Below are positions 45,180-56,764 of a stretch of DNA of 64,000 nt, piece after piece. The notes beneath the pieces are model-generated. The model ran no database searches. It was not told the origin of the DNA and saw nothing but the letters and a program-made list of their open reading frames with translations. Source of the stretch: Spirometra erinaceieuropaei (lineage: Eukaryota > Platyhelminthes > Cestoda > Diphyllobothriidea > Diphyllobothriidae); contig CACRXP010000731.1 in assembly GCA_902702965.1 (NCBI GenBank), positions 59,772 to 123,771 on the forward strand. Direction: 5' to 3'. Both the position numbers and the translations under genes were made by a program. Positions within the stretch are counted from its first letter, which is position 1. The number at the start of each line of letters is the position of its first letter.

Positions 45180-46640
45180 ACATTCTGTATTTCGTTCTCT
45201 TTACACGTAAGGCATCGTGCTAGAAACGATTATACGGAAAATGAGTCTGTCAGCGAGCAACATGAGGTATGCCGGAAGCCACAGTACATGGGACGGAAAG
45301 ATTTCGCAGTCATTAGTTCAGAGTGAAGGGAATGAACAACATAATTCAGAATTCCGTCTGGAAATTGCTTGACCGTTGTGAAATTTCGGCGCATTGAGAT
45401 ATCAGCTAAAAGTCATAAATACAATTGCAGTGGAAGAGAGCAATTCGAAGGACACGTTTTAAAATGAGTATGACATTCTTTAACAAGGTTGAAAAAATCA
45501 CCGGAGGACAATAAAAATGAGAGGGAGAATGCAAGCATGCATAAATCTCCAGATTATGGATTGAGGCTTGTGATGAGGACATAAATGACGAAGGTAATAA
45601 ACCATTTTAGAAATTTTGATAAGAGAGATTTTTCCATAAAGGGGGGAGGAGAGATTGAAAGAGAGGATGACACCAAGGTACTGAGAAGATGACGACCTGA
45701 GGTCATCAGCGCGAGGTGAGAGGACGTGCGAGGATAAGGCGGAACCCTGGAGAACTCCACAGCTGGTGGCGAGAATGGTAGAATTACGCTCGGCAGACTA
45801 GACAAACTGGGTGTCAAAGGCAAAGTAGGCTCCAAACCAAGAATAAATCCAGCCGAGGGGGTTGCACACAGACGTACTTTCTGAGGAGAATGGGGAGGGG
45901 ACGCGGGACACCACAGGATACAGAGGCGTATTCGAGAACTCTTATCTAGATCTCTTCGAGCAGACTTAACCACAAGAGCTACAGCCTCCAAGGTGCTACG
46001 TCCGGCTTCATATGTGACTTATGAAGGGTCCGAGAAATTGGAGGAAAAGAGCGTAATAACATCTAAAGCAACTCTTCCAGCCAGCTTCAGAAGTGCTAAG
46101 AGGAATGCATTAGGACGGGAGAATGTAGGGCGAAATAAATAGATTGTTTATTTATGAGCGTGATTCTCATCGAACACCAAGCGTCAGGAATCTTTGACTG
46201 CATGAAGGACATGTTGGTAAGACGTATTGGAGCGAGTGCTATCTAAGTAGAACAGGACTTAAGTAAAAATGGCGAGGCACAATCTGGTCCGGTGGGTTTT
46301 GATCAACGGGCCATTTCGAAGGTTTTTCCCTCCAGAAACGGGACAGAAGACGCGTGCTGCTGGCGCAATGTCGTTTGGGGAAAGATTTGAGACATTGGGA
46401 ATAAATTAGCGCCAACCTATGCCAGTATGGTACATTGACATGTGATGCACTTAAAATTCCTCCGGGGTCCAGCAGGGAAAAGCAAAAAGAAATGAAAAAA
46501 GAAAAAACTGACTGGCTAAAAGATCGTTCAGTCGGGCAGTCTCGCATTTGATCAGGACAGTTGCATCCTTTAGACTGTCACACAGGCCTAGTTTGCAGAG
46601 AAGGTGCTTTTAAGGGCCCAAACATTTGAGGCAACAGTCA
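45180..46640 (-). mobile_element. Decayed CR1/Jockey-like LINE copy lacking the YADD region
   Basis: This follows the same order as the LINE at 20.5-22.3 kb in the same orientation, about 20-30% diverged by eye. At 45680-45720 the sequence for ADDLRSS joins directly to QYLGVILSFNLS. In the 20.9 kb copy some 75 residues, including the catalytic YADD, separate HTDDLRS from RYLGVTLSSNLS. The deletion removes the active site. Many stops and shifts occur elsewhere; the 145-codon ORF at 45554-45991 crosses the deletion in mixed frames. It is clearly dead. Confidence 0.8.
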
Positions 46641-46644
46641 AGGC

Positions 46645-47540
46645 CGTTAAACACCCAACAGAGCGAATAATGACAAAAAGCAATCAGTTCAAGGTCGGTT
46701 GGCTCGGCAAGTCATTTGCACTTCAGATCGATTTTGGGCATCTAAGGCTTCGAGAGTTGTATGCCGGCCAACCTCTCGGGAACGTCAATTCTGAAATAAA
46801 CATGTTCTGATGACCTCTTTCATATTTTAAGTTATCTCTCCGGATCCGTCAACTTCGCCATCCTGAGTCTGTTATTTATTAATCAATAGGAAAAAGCCGA
46901 TTTAATAAATTTGGCAACAACGTTATCTCACTGGTGATATGCAACTACCAGCGGCCTCCGAAAGGCGGTAAAAACCATCTACTGTTATAGGATTCAGACG
47001 GACAGTACAAGTACGATAAATGGCCCATAAAATCCCTTCTTATTCCCGAAAAAGGTTGCTTTAAGCATAGTTGCAAGTCTGAATCCTGAGGAGGAGGGCC
47101 GTGTCTTCAGTCCAGCGAGGTAGGACTTGATGGCTAGGGGGGAAGGGGGAGAGGCGGCGTGAAATGTATCCACTGACTGACCTAGGTGTCCTGTTTAAAC
47201 TGTCTGTTTCGTCGCCTCCTGCATACATCTGAATGTGCCTAAAAAATAACGACAAGTGGTTATTTCCAATACACTACCCATTTTATCATCATTTTGCATA
47301 TCCTGCCAGTTATTCGTGTAGGATAGGGCATACATCCGAAAGTCCTGATGCATTTAAAGGGAAGTCAGAAACCCTGTCCAAGCATGACTTAGAACGAGCA
47401 TGAGTGATCTGAAAAAAGTAGCTCAAATTTGAAGACGGCTAATGTATTTATCGAAAGACGACAGTATGGCCGTCGATTTCGATAATGTCTACCGTATACC
47501 CCAGATCAGGGTAGGAGCAGCAACAGAGACTTGTATCGAT
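46645..47540. other. No firm gene; possible exon near 47247
   Basis: On the minus strand a TTATTTTTTAG acceptor at about 47241 precedes G|CAC ATT CAG, a phase-2 start reading HIQMYAGGDETDSLNRTPRS. The YAGG resembles the start of the family's terminal exons, but no transmembrane segment follows, so it is not annotated as a family member. Confidence 0.3.
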
Positions 47541-47544
47541 AGTA

Positions 47545-47730
47545 GACCTGCGAAGCATCTACCACACTCTCTCCTCCTTCCCCACCTTAACCCCGTGTCA
47601 TGATCAAGTCAAGAAGACCGGAGACGCGAGAGGATGCAGGTGGCTGGCACAGTCGGACCCGTACCTAGACGTACAACCACACCCTTTGGTCCACAACAAA
47701 CACTGGCCAAGATTTTAAACAACAATAAAT
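47545..47730 (-). repeat. R1/R2 repeat copy, reverse orientation
   Basis: The plus strand has GAAGCATCTACCACACTCTC (reverse of the R2 block), then GTCAAGAAGACCGG and CCGTACCTAGACGT, GGTCCACAACAAACACTGGCC, the reverse complement of R1 at 27480-27600. It shows R1 and R2 joined in one element of at least 250 bp. Confidence 0.65.
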
Positions 47731-47989
47731 ATGGGGACGGCTCAGATCCTAATGGGTGCGACGTGAACCTTACCATCTCATCAGAAAACCGTAAGATTTG
47801 CTGCCAAGTTATTCTATTTGTAGTGACAGGTCTAATAGGCAAATTACAAGATCCGGTTCCGCAGACATTGGAACCATAATAAAAATTGAAAAAGCGGTCA
47901 CTTCGGCGTCAAACTCGGCACTTAGACCCGTCGAAATCGCAATGAGTTCGGGTATGGCTGTTCGTTCGAATCGTACAAAACTGAACTAA

Positions 47990-49575
47990 GTAATCAAAAC
48001 ACGCGCATATCCTGCAGGGGTAAATTCCAGGACTTCAAGGAGTACCCAAGACAAAGCATACACAAACCATGAAATGATTTGATAATAGAATTATGATTCG
48101 TATTTCATTGCTATTAGGTTGGCTCCCGTCGACTTCACTGCTTCATATGTCAATGTTGACTCTTGCAGCTGGAAACTAGTGCGTCAGATGTACCCCAAGG
48201 AGCTGGGACTGCAATGAATAAACAGGAACTGCGCGGATAGAACCGTTGAGTCCCGGACGGCGTTCCTCAGGTGAGTGATGTGAAGATGTGGGAAAAGTAT
48301 AATATCGGCATGTGCATCTCCAATCTTCAGCCCGCATCGGCAAATTGTCTACGCAATATTGTCTACTTGCTTAAATACAGTACCCACTCCGACTTATTTT
48401 TTACGGACCACCGGCTGGGTGCAGCGCACACAGATCGCAGCCTTCGGCAGTCAAAAGGCAAGGAGGATCTGAGGAATCGCACACGCTGTTAGTACGCTCT
48501 GGAAATGCACAAACTGAAGCCCTTTCGCAACTCTCCTAAGAAAATTATCAGTTTTGTATAGTACTCGTTCCACAGAAAGAGGTCCCGAGGGAGACTGGAA
48601 TGACCAGTTCCCGCTTATCCGCCTTCGCCTGCCGCCCGTATCCTACCCCACGTTCGGATGATATTGGATTGTTACCCGGACTCTTTGGTCGTTGAGTATT
48701 GACTTCAGTACTCTAGCACTGAGTCACGGACCTGTTGTCCTAGCGATTAAAATCGAAAAGATCAGTTACGCTAGGCGAGTCGATCATCGATCGGGTGGCA
48801 GATTGGCATCGTCGCTTCTCCGGTAAATAATATTCCCAGTCACAACCCTCCGGTCAACGGGACCGCAGCTCCATGGAAGAGCGGTGTACCTAACTCACAG
48901 TTATCATTGTGTCCGGCTTGTAACGGCTCCTATCCTTTTATCGGGCACCCGAAATTTTGCATTCGAGATTCTGGCTCACGTGCTTGCGAGGGCTAGCAGT
49001 TGTGCGTCTACACTCGCCTTCAGTTGTCTCAATTATGTCCTGCCGTAGGAACATAGTGGACGTAGGAGGAGAAAGTGAGGGCGGATGCAGTGCAAGCTTC
49101 CCTCGTCATGAACGGATTCACGCGAACATTACAAAAGTGCCACTGGGACAAGGGTAAACCACATATGACAACTACAGTCTTGACGAGATCGACAGTGGCG
49201 GTTGGAACCACCGCCGCTGTTGTAACTGGATGTGAGACCATAACCCCATATGGACTTCGACTAGCGAGGATAGGTCCATGAGTACAAATGATGCAGCCAG
49301 CGGTGTGAAGTAACCAGATTTTGTACCTGCAGGCTAGCAGACCACACCGTCATTCTGTTCGAGAGGCCGCGGGGAGAGTTGAAGGCTGACTTGTTGGGGA
49401 GTCCCAAAGGGCCGGTAGAGAGCGTTCTGTCGGTTGGTGTTGTCAGCTTTATTTAACGTCTTCCCTTCAGAACCTTCCAAGTGTTAAAGGCCCGTTTCGC
49501 AGATTTCCCACAAGATCTACAATGTGATGGTTACACAGATAAATACTACTGAATGTAGATTTGCTGAGTAGCCAT
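47990..49575. other. No gene recognised
   Basis: A SINE-body remnant in reverse orientation may lie at 48580-48640 (GGGAGACTGGAATGACC). ORFs at 48957-49157, 49029-49241 and 49075-49281 overlap on both strands and are unsupported. Confidence 0.4.
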
Positions 49576-49599
49576 CTTAAAACTGTGGCAATCCGCGCT

Positions 49600-49925
49600 T
49601 CCTTGCTCTCCTTCGCCTCGTCGTGCTGCCCTTCAGTCCGCCTCACGCTCCCTGTCGGTTCGCTGCTGGGACCGCGCGAGGCTTGTCACTAACCTCGCTA
49701 GTGCTCGAAGCCAATCAATGCTGCCCTCCACTCTGATTGGTTGGCGACAGGTGAGACAGAGCTAAAGGCGCACATCCGCGCCGTGGGGGCTAATAACCTC
49801 CCCGGCGGACAAACAGCTTGCCTGGAGAGACCGCTTGCGGCAGTTGCTTGCAAAGCCCTGTGTACGCACATCCATGGTAGAAAAGGCCGTCTAGCCCAAC
49901 CCGTCTTCCCTGGCTTCCGATATAG
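49600..49925 (+). repeat. Interspersed repeat R4, copy 1
   Basis: TCGGTTCGCTGCTGGGACCGCG, CTCGAAGCCAATCAATGCTG, CTTGCCTGGAGAGACCGC and CCCGTCTTCCCTGGCTTCCG all recur, in order, in the reverse complement of 55050-55365. It is about 325 bp, with no TIR or tRNA boxes seen. The ORF across it is not conserved in the second copy. Confidence 0.75.
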
Positions 49926-50120
49926 GAATGGTAGGGGGGCCCTCACCGATCGTCCTTACGGAGCTCACTCGTTCTGTCGTGCCTTACGACTCTCTCTCGA
50001 GCCCAAGCAGCAGGCGCACAGCGGCGCATGATATAGGCAGAATGGCATTACCAACAAAGACAAGGGAAACTGGAATGGCCATTTCTGGCCTATTAGTAGT
50101 CGTCAGCCAGTCATACCCTT
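49925..50120 (-). mobile_element. SINE copy, reverse orientation, headless
   Basis: Reverse complement of the SINE tail and body: CTCACCGATCGTCCTTACGG, CTCGAGCCCAAGCAGCAG, ATGGCCATTTCTGGCCTATTAG, CAGCCAGTCATACCC. It abuts a forward copy head-on, making an inverted pair. Confidence 0.75.
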
Positions 50121-50450
50121 GTCTTTGTCGGCAAGAACATACTGCCTAAATCATGCGCCGCTGTGCGGCTGCTGGTTGGGCTCAAGAGAGAGCCCGAAAA
50201 GCACATCGTAACGAATGAGTTCCGTAAGAACGATCGGTGAGCCTCCCCCCCAGTATTGTATATTCCCTATCGAAACCGACAGGTAAACGGGCCCGTGGCC
50301 CAGTGGTTAGATGGTTTGGACTTCTAACAGATGGCGAAATCGAGCCCCAGGTGTTCCACACTTCAGGGTTGGGTATGACTGGCTGACGCCGGCTAATAAA
50401 CCGGAAATGGCCATTCCAGTCTGCCTTGTCTTTGTCGGTAATAACGCACT
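50118..50450 (+). mobile_element. SINE tail fragment followed by full SINE head and body
   Basis: 50118-50250 is tail sequence (GTGCGGCTGCTGGTTGGGCTC, GAACGATCGGTGAGCC). From about 50265 a new copy starts with CGAAACCGACAGG. Its A-box TGGCCCAGTGG lies at about 50296-50306, followed by GGACTTCTAACAG, but the B-box is decayed (GAAATCGAGCC). The body continues to about 50445. The same tail-then-head order occurs at 38.55-39.0 kb. Confidence 0.75.
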
Positions 50451-50459
50451 GATTTGGAA

Positions 50460-51035
50460 ATCTCCGTCTTGTCGACAAAATCTCCACTGTTTTGACCCCA
50501 GCATAGTAAAACCGGTGAATTTCCTCTGGCTGAAATCACTTTGTGGTCTGTTTAGACGAACGAGTTTCAGTTATTCCACTCCATTGATCGACTCTTCGTA
50601 TTTGTGCAAAGTTACGTCCTCTGAACGCTCGACCTTTGGTCCTCACCGGAACACACGTCCGACATCAGACCACTTCTCGTTCGTCCACGCGGATGCGTAG
50701 CACTGCCACCGCGCAGTCCTGGTGGACAGTGCGTGCATTTGGAGTCCAGAGAACCGCGACTGGTCAAGCCCACCAAACCCAGGCGAAGCGAAAGTCTAGT
50801 CGCGAATCAGTTGGTCAGGTGAGGTGCAAAGTTCAACCAACACCCAGTCGATCTGCGAAGTGACACCTTTCAGCTATGTGTACGGGGGCAACGTCCACAC
50901 CGAGGTTTTCGCACAATTCCACCATTCTGCTCTGTCTGTTCCACTGTGTCCAAGACTGCGGCTACTGTCACGAACAGTAATGATGGCGGCCTGCAAGGCA
51001 GGACGTGGAGATGACCTATAGTAGAGCATTGAACA
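50460..51035. other. No feature recognised
   Basis: Possibly the 5' part of the Penelope-like element that follows, too decayed to read. Overlapping ORFs on both strands have no motif. Confidence 0.35.
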
Positions 51036-51039
51036 TCTC

Positions 51040-52440
51040 TCTACTTCGCAGGAATTGCCTCGGTTGCACACTTCCAAGCCATTCAACTGGTTGGTAGGTG
51101 CCAAAATCGGTCGTCCAACTTGCTCAGCCTTCTTTACGGAAGTGTCTTCTTCACTAACTGGGGTCTCGCCTGCGAGTAGGCAGACCGAAATTCTGGACTC
51201 GTCATCGAATAGTGTCGGGTGCTTGAATCCAAAGAACACCCCAACGCTGTCTTCCCGGACATTCAGTTTACGACGGAGGAAGAGGCCAACAACCAGCTGG
51301 CCTTGATGTCCCCGTCTGCCGAAACGACTGTGGTTGTTTAAAAAACAAACTAATCAGGAAAGCGACACACACGACGCAAGTACTGAGCTACAAGAGGAAT
51401 CCCCCAATCAGTCACAAACGCAGTTACATAGGGACACTATACTAACAGGTGGAGACACACTGCAATGAGCTGGAAGACAATGTTGCTGAATTACAATACC
51501 TTCGACGGGAGCTTAGAGTAAATGGCCACCCGCGTAACTTCGTCAGCCAGTGCCTGCATAAAAGAGACGAGAGCCAAAAGACCAACCGGCCTCAAATATT
51601 GGCGAGCTGTCCCGTACGTGATGAATGTCTCGGAAGTCGTCCGCCGCCTCTTTACGCCCCTTGGAATTGGAGTTGCACACAGACCGGAGGCAACCGTAAG
51701 ACGCCAAAGGATCCAAGGCCAAAAGACCCACCGACACGGTAGGAGGCATCTGGGGCCGTTTACCGGGTCTGGTGCAGTTGCGGACACAGCAATTATGTCG
51801 CAGAAATCGAAAAATTACTCCAGACAAGGTTGGCCGAGCACGCGGCAGCAGTAAGGGGGAACGACGATGATTCCCAAGTAGCGGCTCGCTAGACCGGACC
51901 CAACCGCACGCTCAAGTTTGACGAAGTAGAAATTCTTGCTAGAGTCGACAACCGCGTGAGACTTAAACTGCACGAGTGATGGTTTTCTGGTCCTCAATCA
52001 ATCAACAAGCGCAACGACCTCCCCGCTCCAAATTCAGCGCGAGATTTAGTTAGCCGCGAGGGGAACGTGCGGATAACCACTGTCCCCGGTATCAATGTCG
52101 GCAAGCCAAATCACCCAATAGTCCACACGCACGCCGGCAGCGTGCGATGAGCGTGGGAGTTGATAATCTTGACCAGCATACAGGCGCACAGCAACTGCAT
52201 GGCAACGGCATACTTCAACTCCTAGCCAGTTGATTTGTGATGTACTCGGGAGCTGCCAACTATGAAATGCATGGAGCGGCCTAGCAAATTCATTCTAGGT
52301 CCTGGGCCCTCCACTACCCTTAACTGACTCTGTCTCTGATGATGGATCCGAGTGAGAACGCGAAACGTCAGGGTAGTAAAGCACTTGCTCCAACAACCGT
52401 GTCTCCTTCTCCGCGACTACTTCTTGGAACTCACCTCTGT
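51040..52440 (+). mobile_element. Penelope-like retroelement, 5'-truncated and decayed
   Basis: Reading across frames gives the C-terminal half of a Penelope-type protein: EHPNAVFPDIQFTTEEEANN (51232-51290), a linker with METHCNELEDNVAELQYLRR (51449-51508), NGHPRNFVSQCLHKRDE, then LFTPLGIGVAHRPEATVRRQ (51649-51708). A GIY-YIG-like part follows (about 51765-51850: VWCSCGHSNYV, LAEHAAAVRGNDD), then WFSGPQSINKRNDLP near 51975-52030. The 3' end contains CTGATGATGGATCCGAGTG and GAAACGTCAGGGTAG near 52335-52375. The reverse transcriptase core is absent. Penelope-like elements pair a telomerase-related reverse transcriptase with a GIY-YIG nuclease. Stops and shifts make this copy inactive. Confidence 0.8.
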
Positions 52441-52444
52441 GCTT

Positions 52445-53690
52445 CTATTAGCAAGTGGGCAGAAGGACGTAATCAGCATTAATTAACCTCGTAATAGCCA
52501 GGTATTAACGATGCTGGAAAGGACAAAACCCAGTGTTCAGGCAGACTGACGAGAACGGGACCAGGAGATACCTCAAACAGATGTCAAGGTTGAAAGAGAG
52601 TTCCCCAAGTGCCGCCCGGGTCATAGGGCTAGACAAAACGACATAAATTATGCAGGGAAATTGAAGGTCCACTGGACAGTGTTTCGATACAGGTATGTAT
52701 ACAGCATGAATGGAGAATAGGTTAAATCAAGTAGGCAGCCGAACGAGGATACATGTTTGGCGTCGCCAGCACAGACGTCAGAGCGCCTCGAGCGAGGGCA
52801 TGTCCGGGTCGGCCTTGAAGTTTATTGGCCGGTTTGGGGAACTGTGATTGGCCGAGAACCAGACTGCCGCTGATACACGCGAGAAGCGTAGTGTTGCAGC
52901 AGGCGTCCGGAGGTGGGGCGCTACGGGTCACCGCGAAAATTGGACTCTCCAGACAGGAAATAGAAAGGGCAAATTGCCACCCCTGTCCATGGCAAGGCTG
53001 ACGACCGGCGACCTGCTGGTATAAGTGACAGGCCTACGTAGTTCTACCTTACCATCAAAGATAAGGAGAAAGAGGAGGGGTATGATAAGGAAGGTATACT
53101 TGGTTGGATCGAAAGACTGCATTAAACACTCTTTGGGCGATTCGCATCAAATAAAGGTAAAACAAGAGTATCATATAGATGGGACCTCAGTCGTCCTCGA
53201 AGACTCACGGAGACTTGGTCCGGTGAGACAGGTGTAGACGGGTTGTTTAATTTTGTCAGCCGTTGTATCCAAGCCCACCCCGATGGTCTAGCCACCAGAG
53301 CAAGGTGGAGGAAGAAATGGACAGTACGGAGATATTGCGGACAAGTCACTGGGCCGGTGGTGGATGTCGTCGTTTACTATAGTCGAACCGACCTGTTTCA
53401 TTCTGTTCGGTGTGCGGTCACCGGACTGAGCTGATGACACAGGACAGAATGTGGTGATCCCAAATGGCCTTACGGTTTCGAAAATCTTCCGATGATTTAA
53501 AGGTATTAGGGACCAGGCGACGTGGGGGACTAAAGCGTCGATTCTGGCTCCTCTGTTGTCATCAACCAGCCATAGTCTAACCCCATACCGAAAACAGCAC
53601 GAGGTTGGAAATGGGCTTTGGACCATCGAGCACTGCCCCAGATGATCTTAAATTGAACATAGTGCATTATTAACAGGGCAATCCATCCTC
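52445..53690. other. No gene recognised; one R2-like fragment
   Basis: GTAGACGGGTTGTTTAATTTTGTCAGCC at 53236-53263 matches 29246-29273 and 56640-56668. Other ORFs (53122-53349, 53288-53626) have no motif. Confidence 0.4.
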
Positions 53691-53751
53691 CTGTATCAGA
53701 AAGCGTCATCGCCACCGCCATCACGTCGTCACCATCATTATCGTCGTCTTC

Positions 53752-53911
<160 letters not shown>

Positions 53912-54040
53912 ACCCCTCCGTCTTTTTAACCACAAAATCCCGGAACACTCCGAGACCGCGTTAGTCTTTTTGGCCAGGGCAGCGGAATTCACTGGAATAC
54001 CATCCCGAAAAAACTACCCTCCAACATCCCAAATCCGTTC

Positions 54041-54144
54041 CACCACCACCACCACCACCACCACCACCACCACCACCACCACCACCACCACCACCACCAC
54101 CACCACCACCACCACCACCACCACCACCACCACCACCACCACCA
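54041..54144 (+). repeat. (ACC)n trinucleotide array, about 35 units
   Basis: Pure CCA/ACC run encoding poly-Thr in the plus frame 53970-54230 that lies within the LINE tail. Runs of Thr codons are typical of this LINE's C-terminus, so the array probably expanded from coding sequence. Confidence 0.95.
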
Positions 54145-55049
54145 ACATGATCATTCCCACTAACGACACTAACAACTTCATCGTTCCTCTCACAATCCCC
54201 GATTCTTCGGATAGTTCTGCCACCTTCTGATAAGCAGTCCTATATCTCCACCACACAGTTGCTCCTGTTGCTGCGTCTGGGACCAAACGCTGCATTCCGC
54301 CAGGCCCCAATAACCTGCAGCGTGTCCAAATTCCTTCCTGGCCCATTTGTTGCTCGAATTAGGCTGGTTGTGGTCTTCGTGTGGAGTATCGACACCACCA
54401 TCGGATCAGCAGCCAATTTCCCATCCTCTTCTTGATGACACTGCAAACTTTTTTCCGCTATTGGCCTGGTCAGACACTTGCAAATCCATCGAACCGGGAC
54501 TGGCGGACCAGTGTAAGGGGCCCCAACATACACCCGTCGCACCCGTTCACCCTGCCAACGGAAATTCTATCATTGCTTCCTCCATGAATAAATTTGCGGT
54601 AACGCCGCGGCCTCGAACCCATCGTTACACCTCGTCCTACCTGCGCACGCAAGCACACATTTCTAGGCCACTTCCGTTCTGCGCGCTACCCCCACAACAT
54701 CACACCTTTCGCCAGTAGCAATCATGCAATCACTGTCGTCACCGCCAAGATGGCGGGCAAAACATCGCACATTTCAAAACATGCACATTCACGCGAGTAT
54801 GAAGCACGTCCTTTCGTCTATTCTGGTACAAATGGAGTGGAGACTAGGCCATATGTGACACGGGTCGTCTGCTACGCTTAATCCCACCGCCAACTGGCGG
54901 AGGCTTAAAGTGCAAAGCAATGGAGGGGGGGGGGGCGGCGAATGAGGCCGATGCTGGTAATCTATTCTCACGGCAAATTGACGCTGTCATGATACGTTGA
55001 GCAACGGCTTGGTGGAGTGCAAACCGACCGGATTGTCGACAGTTGGCAT

Positions 55050-55365
55050 GATTGACACACTACGGTTCCCAATTCGGAAATCAGGGAAGACGGATTGGGT
55101 CGAAGGACTTTACTGTATGAGCGTACAAGAAGCTCTGCATGCAATTGCCAAAAACTGTCTCTCCAGGCAAGTTGTTTGTCCTGTGTCAGCCGTTGAGGTA
55201 TTTAGCCCCCAGCGCGTGTGCGCGCCGTTCGTTCTGTCTCAGGGTCCAGCCAGCCAATCAGAGTTGGGAACAGCGTTGATTGGCTTCGAGAACTCGCGAT
55301 GTTAGTGAAAAGCCTAGCGCGGACCCAGCAGCGAATCGACAGAGAGCGTGAGGTGGACTGCAGGT
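55050..55365 (-). repeat. Interspersed repeat R4, copy 2
   Basis: Reverse complement of 49600-49925 with about 20% differences by eye. Shared blocks include GATTCGCTGCTGGGTCCGCG, CTCGAAGCCAATCAACGCTG and TTGCCTGGAGAGACAG on the minus strand. It ends a few bases from the MITE at 55372. Confidence 0.75.
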
Positions 55366-55371
55366 CAGCTA

Positions 55372-56448
55372 CAGCAGGTGTACGGACTCATGAAATGGCC
55401 GAAATTCCAAAATGCCTTTTCGAGTCGAAAGAGATTACTTAAGTAGATTTGTAATACTAATCACCTTGCAGCATAACCCCAAGATATTTCAGTTACTTCG
55501 GCATGCCGACTTTTGAACGAACTTCTTTTCAGCCACCAGCAAAAATTACACTTGGTAAAAAATAACTACTTAATTAGCGTGAATTTTTCCATTGGTTTTT
55601 CGATGCCCTTGTAAGCTCAAGTATATTTAATGAGAAACATGCATAAGACTATCCATTCTTTCACTCATTCGATAGAAAATTACGTCTCTTTTAACTCTTA
55701 TACTTGAAGGAAGGGTGTAACTGGATTTAAAAAACTCCAATTCCCAAATAATTTCAAACTCGACCTGCCGGTACACTTGCATTCAGGGTCTCCAAAGCAA
55801 AAGCTGCACATTTCCCGTTTACGGAAAACCATACATTCCTATACGCTATTAAGAGAAGACCGTGTGGGGTTCATGAAATGAAGCTGTGGATTTGAGTCAT
55901 AATCTAAACTTTACAAGTCACATAAGTAAATTCAGAGAGACGATGTTTTACGAACGGACGTGTCACGGTCATAAAAAAAACTCGAAATAAAAACTCCTTT
56001 AAAGCCGAATGATAACCTTCCTTCAAGTATAATAGACGTAATTTTCTACCAAATGAGCGAAGGAACGCAAATTGTATGCATCTTTTTATTAAATGTATTT
56101 GAACTTACAAAGGGATCGAAAATCAATGAACAGAGACGTACATTTTTACCAAACGAGCGAAAGAATGGCTATGTTTATGCATGTTTCTCATTAAATATAT
56201 TTGAACTTACAAGGGCATCGGAAATCAGTGAAAAAATTCCCATTAATTAAGTATTCATTTTTTACCAGATGTAGTTCTTACTGGCAGCTGAAAAGAAGTT
56301 CGTTCAAAAGTCAGCATCCCGAGGTAACTGAAATATCTCGGGATTATGCTACAGGATAATTAATATCTCAACACTACTTAAGTAATCTTTCCGGGTCGAA
56401 AACCCATTTCAGAATTTTGACCAACATTTTTAGTGAGCACATCCACTG
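55372..56448. mobile_element. Complete foldback MITE with TA on both sides, 1077 bp
   Basis: The left end CAGCAGGTGTACGGACTCATG and right end GTGAGCACATCCACTG are inverted, with TA at 55370-55371 and 56449-56450. Arms carry the family blocks (TGCCTTTTCGAGTCGAAAGAG left; GGTCGAAAACCCATTTCAG right). An internal direct duplication of about 110 bp near 56035-56230 (ACGTA-TTT-TACCAAA-GAGCGAA, then ATGTATTTGAACTTACAA) explains why it is longer than its sisters. Confidence 0.88.
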
Positions 56449-56619
56449 TAGACGAAACGACGAAGAGCGAGAAAGCGTGGACTGCCACAGGACAATTCGG
56501 TTTCTCCCATGACTGCGGGTTAGGCTTCAACGGCACCTTCTTAACTTGACCTTAAGGACATTCACGCATTTGAGTTCCGAGTCGCCCTCATGACAACTCA
56601 GCACGCCTTGCGTGTGCGT

Positions 56620-56762
56620 CAGGACGTGAGTGGCACGCGTAGATGGGAGGTTTAGCCCCATCAGCCACCGCGCTCGAACCCACCTCTTGTCGTCTTAGCA
56701 CTACTTAGCCGTCGGGCAAAGTGGGTGGGACAAAAGATGGTGCGATAGATCCTACGCAAGTA
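56620..56762 (+). repeat. R2 repeat fragment
   Basis: GTAGATGGGAGGTTTAGCCC and GAACCCACCTCTTGTCGTCTTAGC, then GTGGGTGGGACAAAAGATGGTGCGATAGATCC, matching the order at 29240-29300 and 57990-58075. It ends where the exon candidate at 56765-56937 begins on the opposite strand. Confidence 0.5.
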
Positions 56763-56764
56763 AC

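Noticed and set aside
47061..47241. Phase-2 exon start with MYAGGDETDS
   Set aside because: Start resembles the family, but there is no transmembrane segment and no poly(A) or partner exon.
49029..49281. Ala/Thr/Val-rich frames on both strands
   Set aside because: Overlapping frames, no consistent splice borders.
54014..54346. Poly-Val/poly-Thr ORFs
   Set aside because: Readings of the (ACC)n array on both strands; at best a remnant of the LINE linker.
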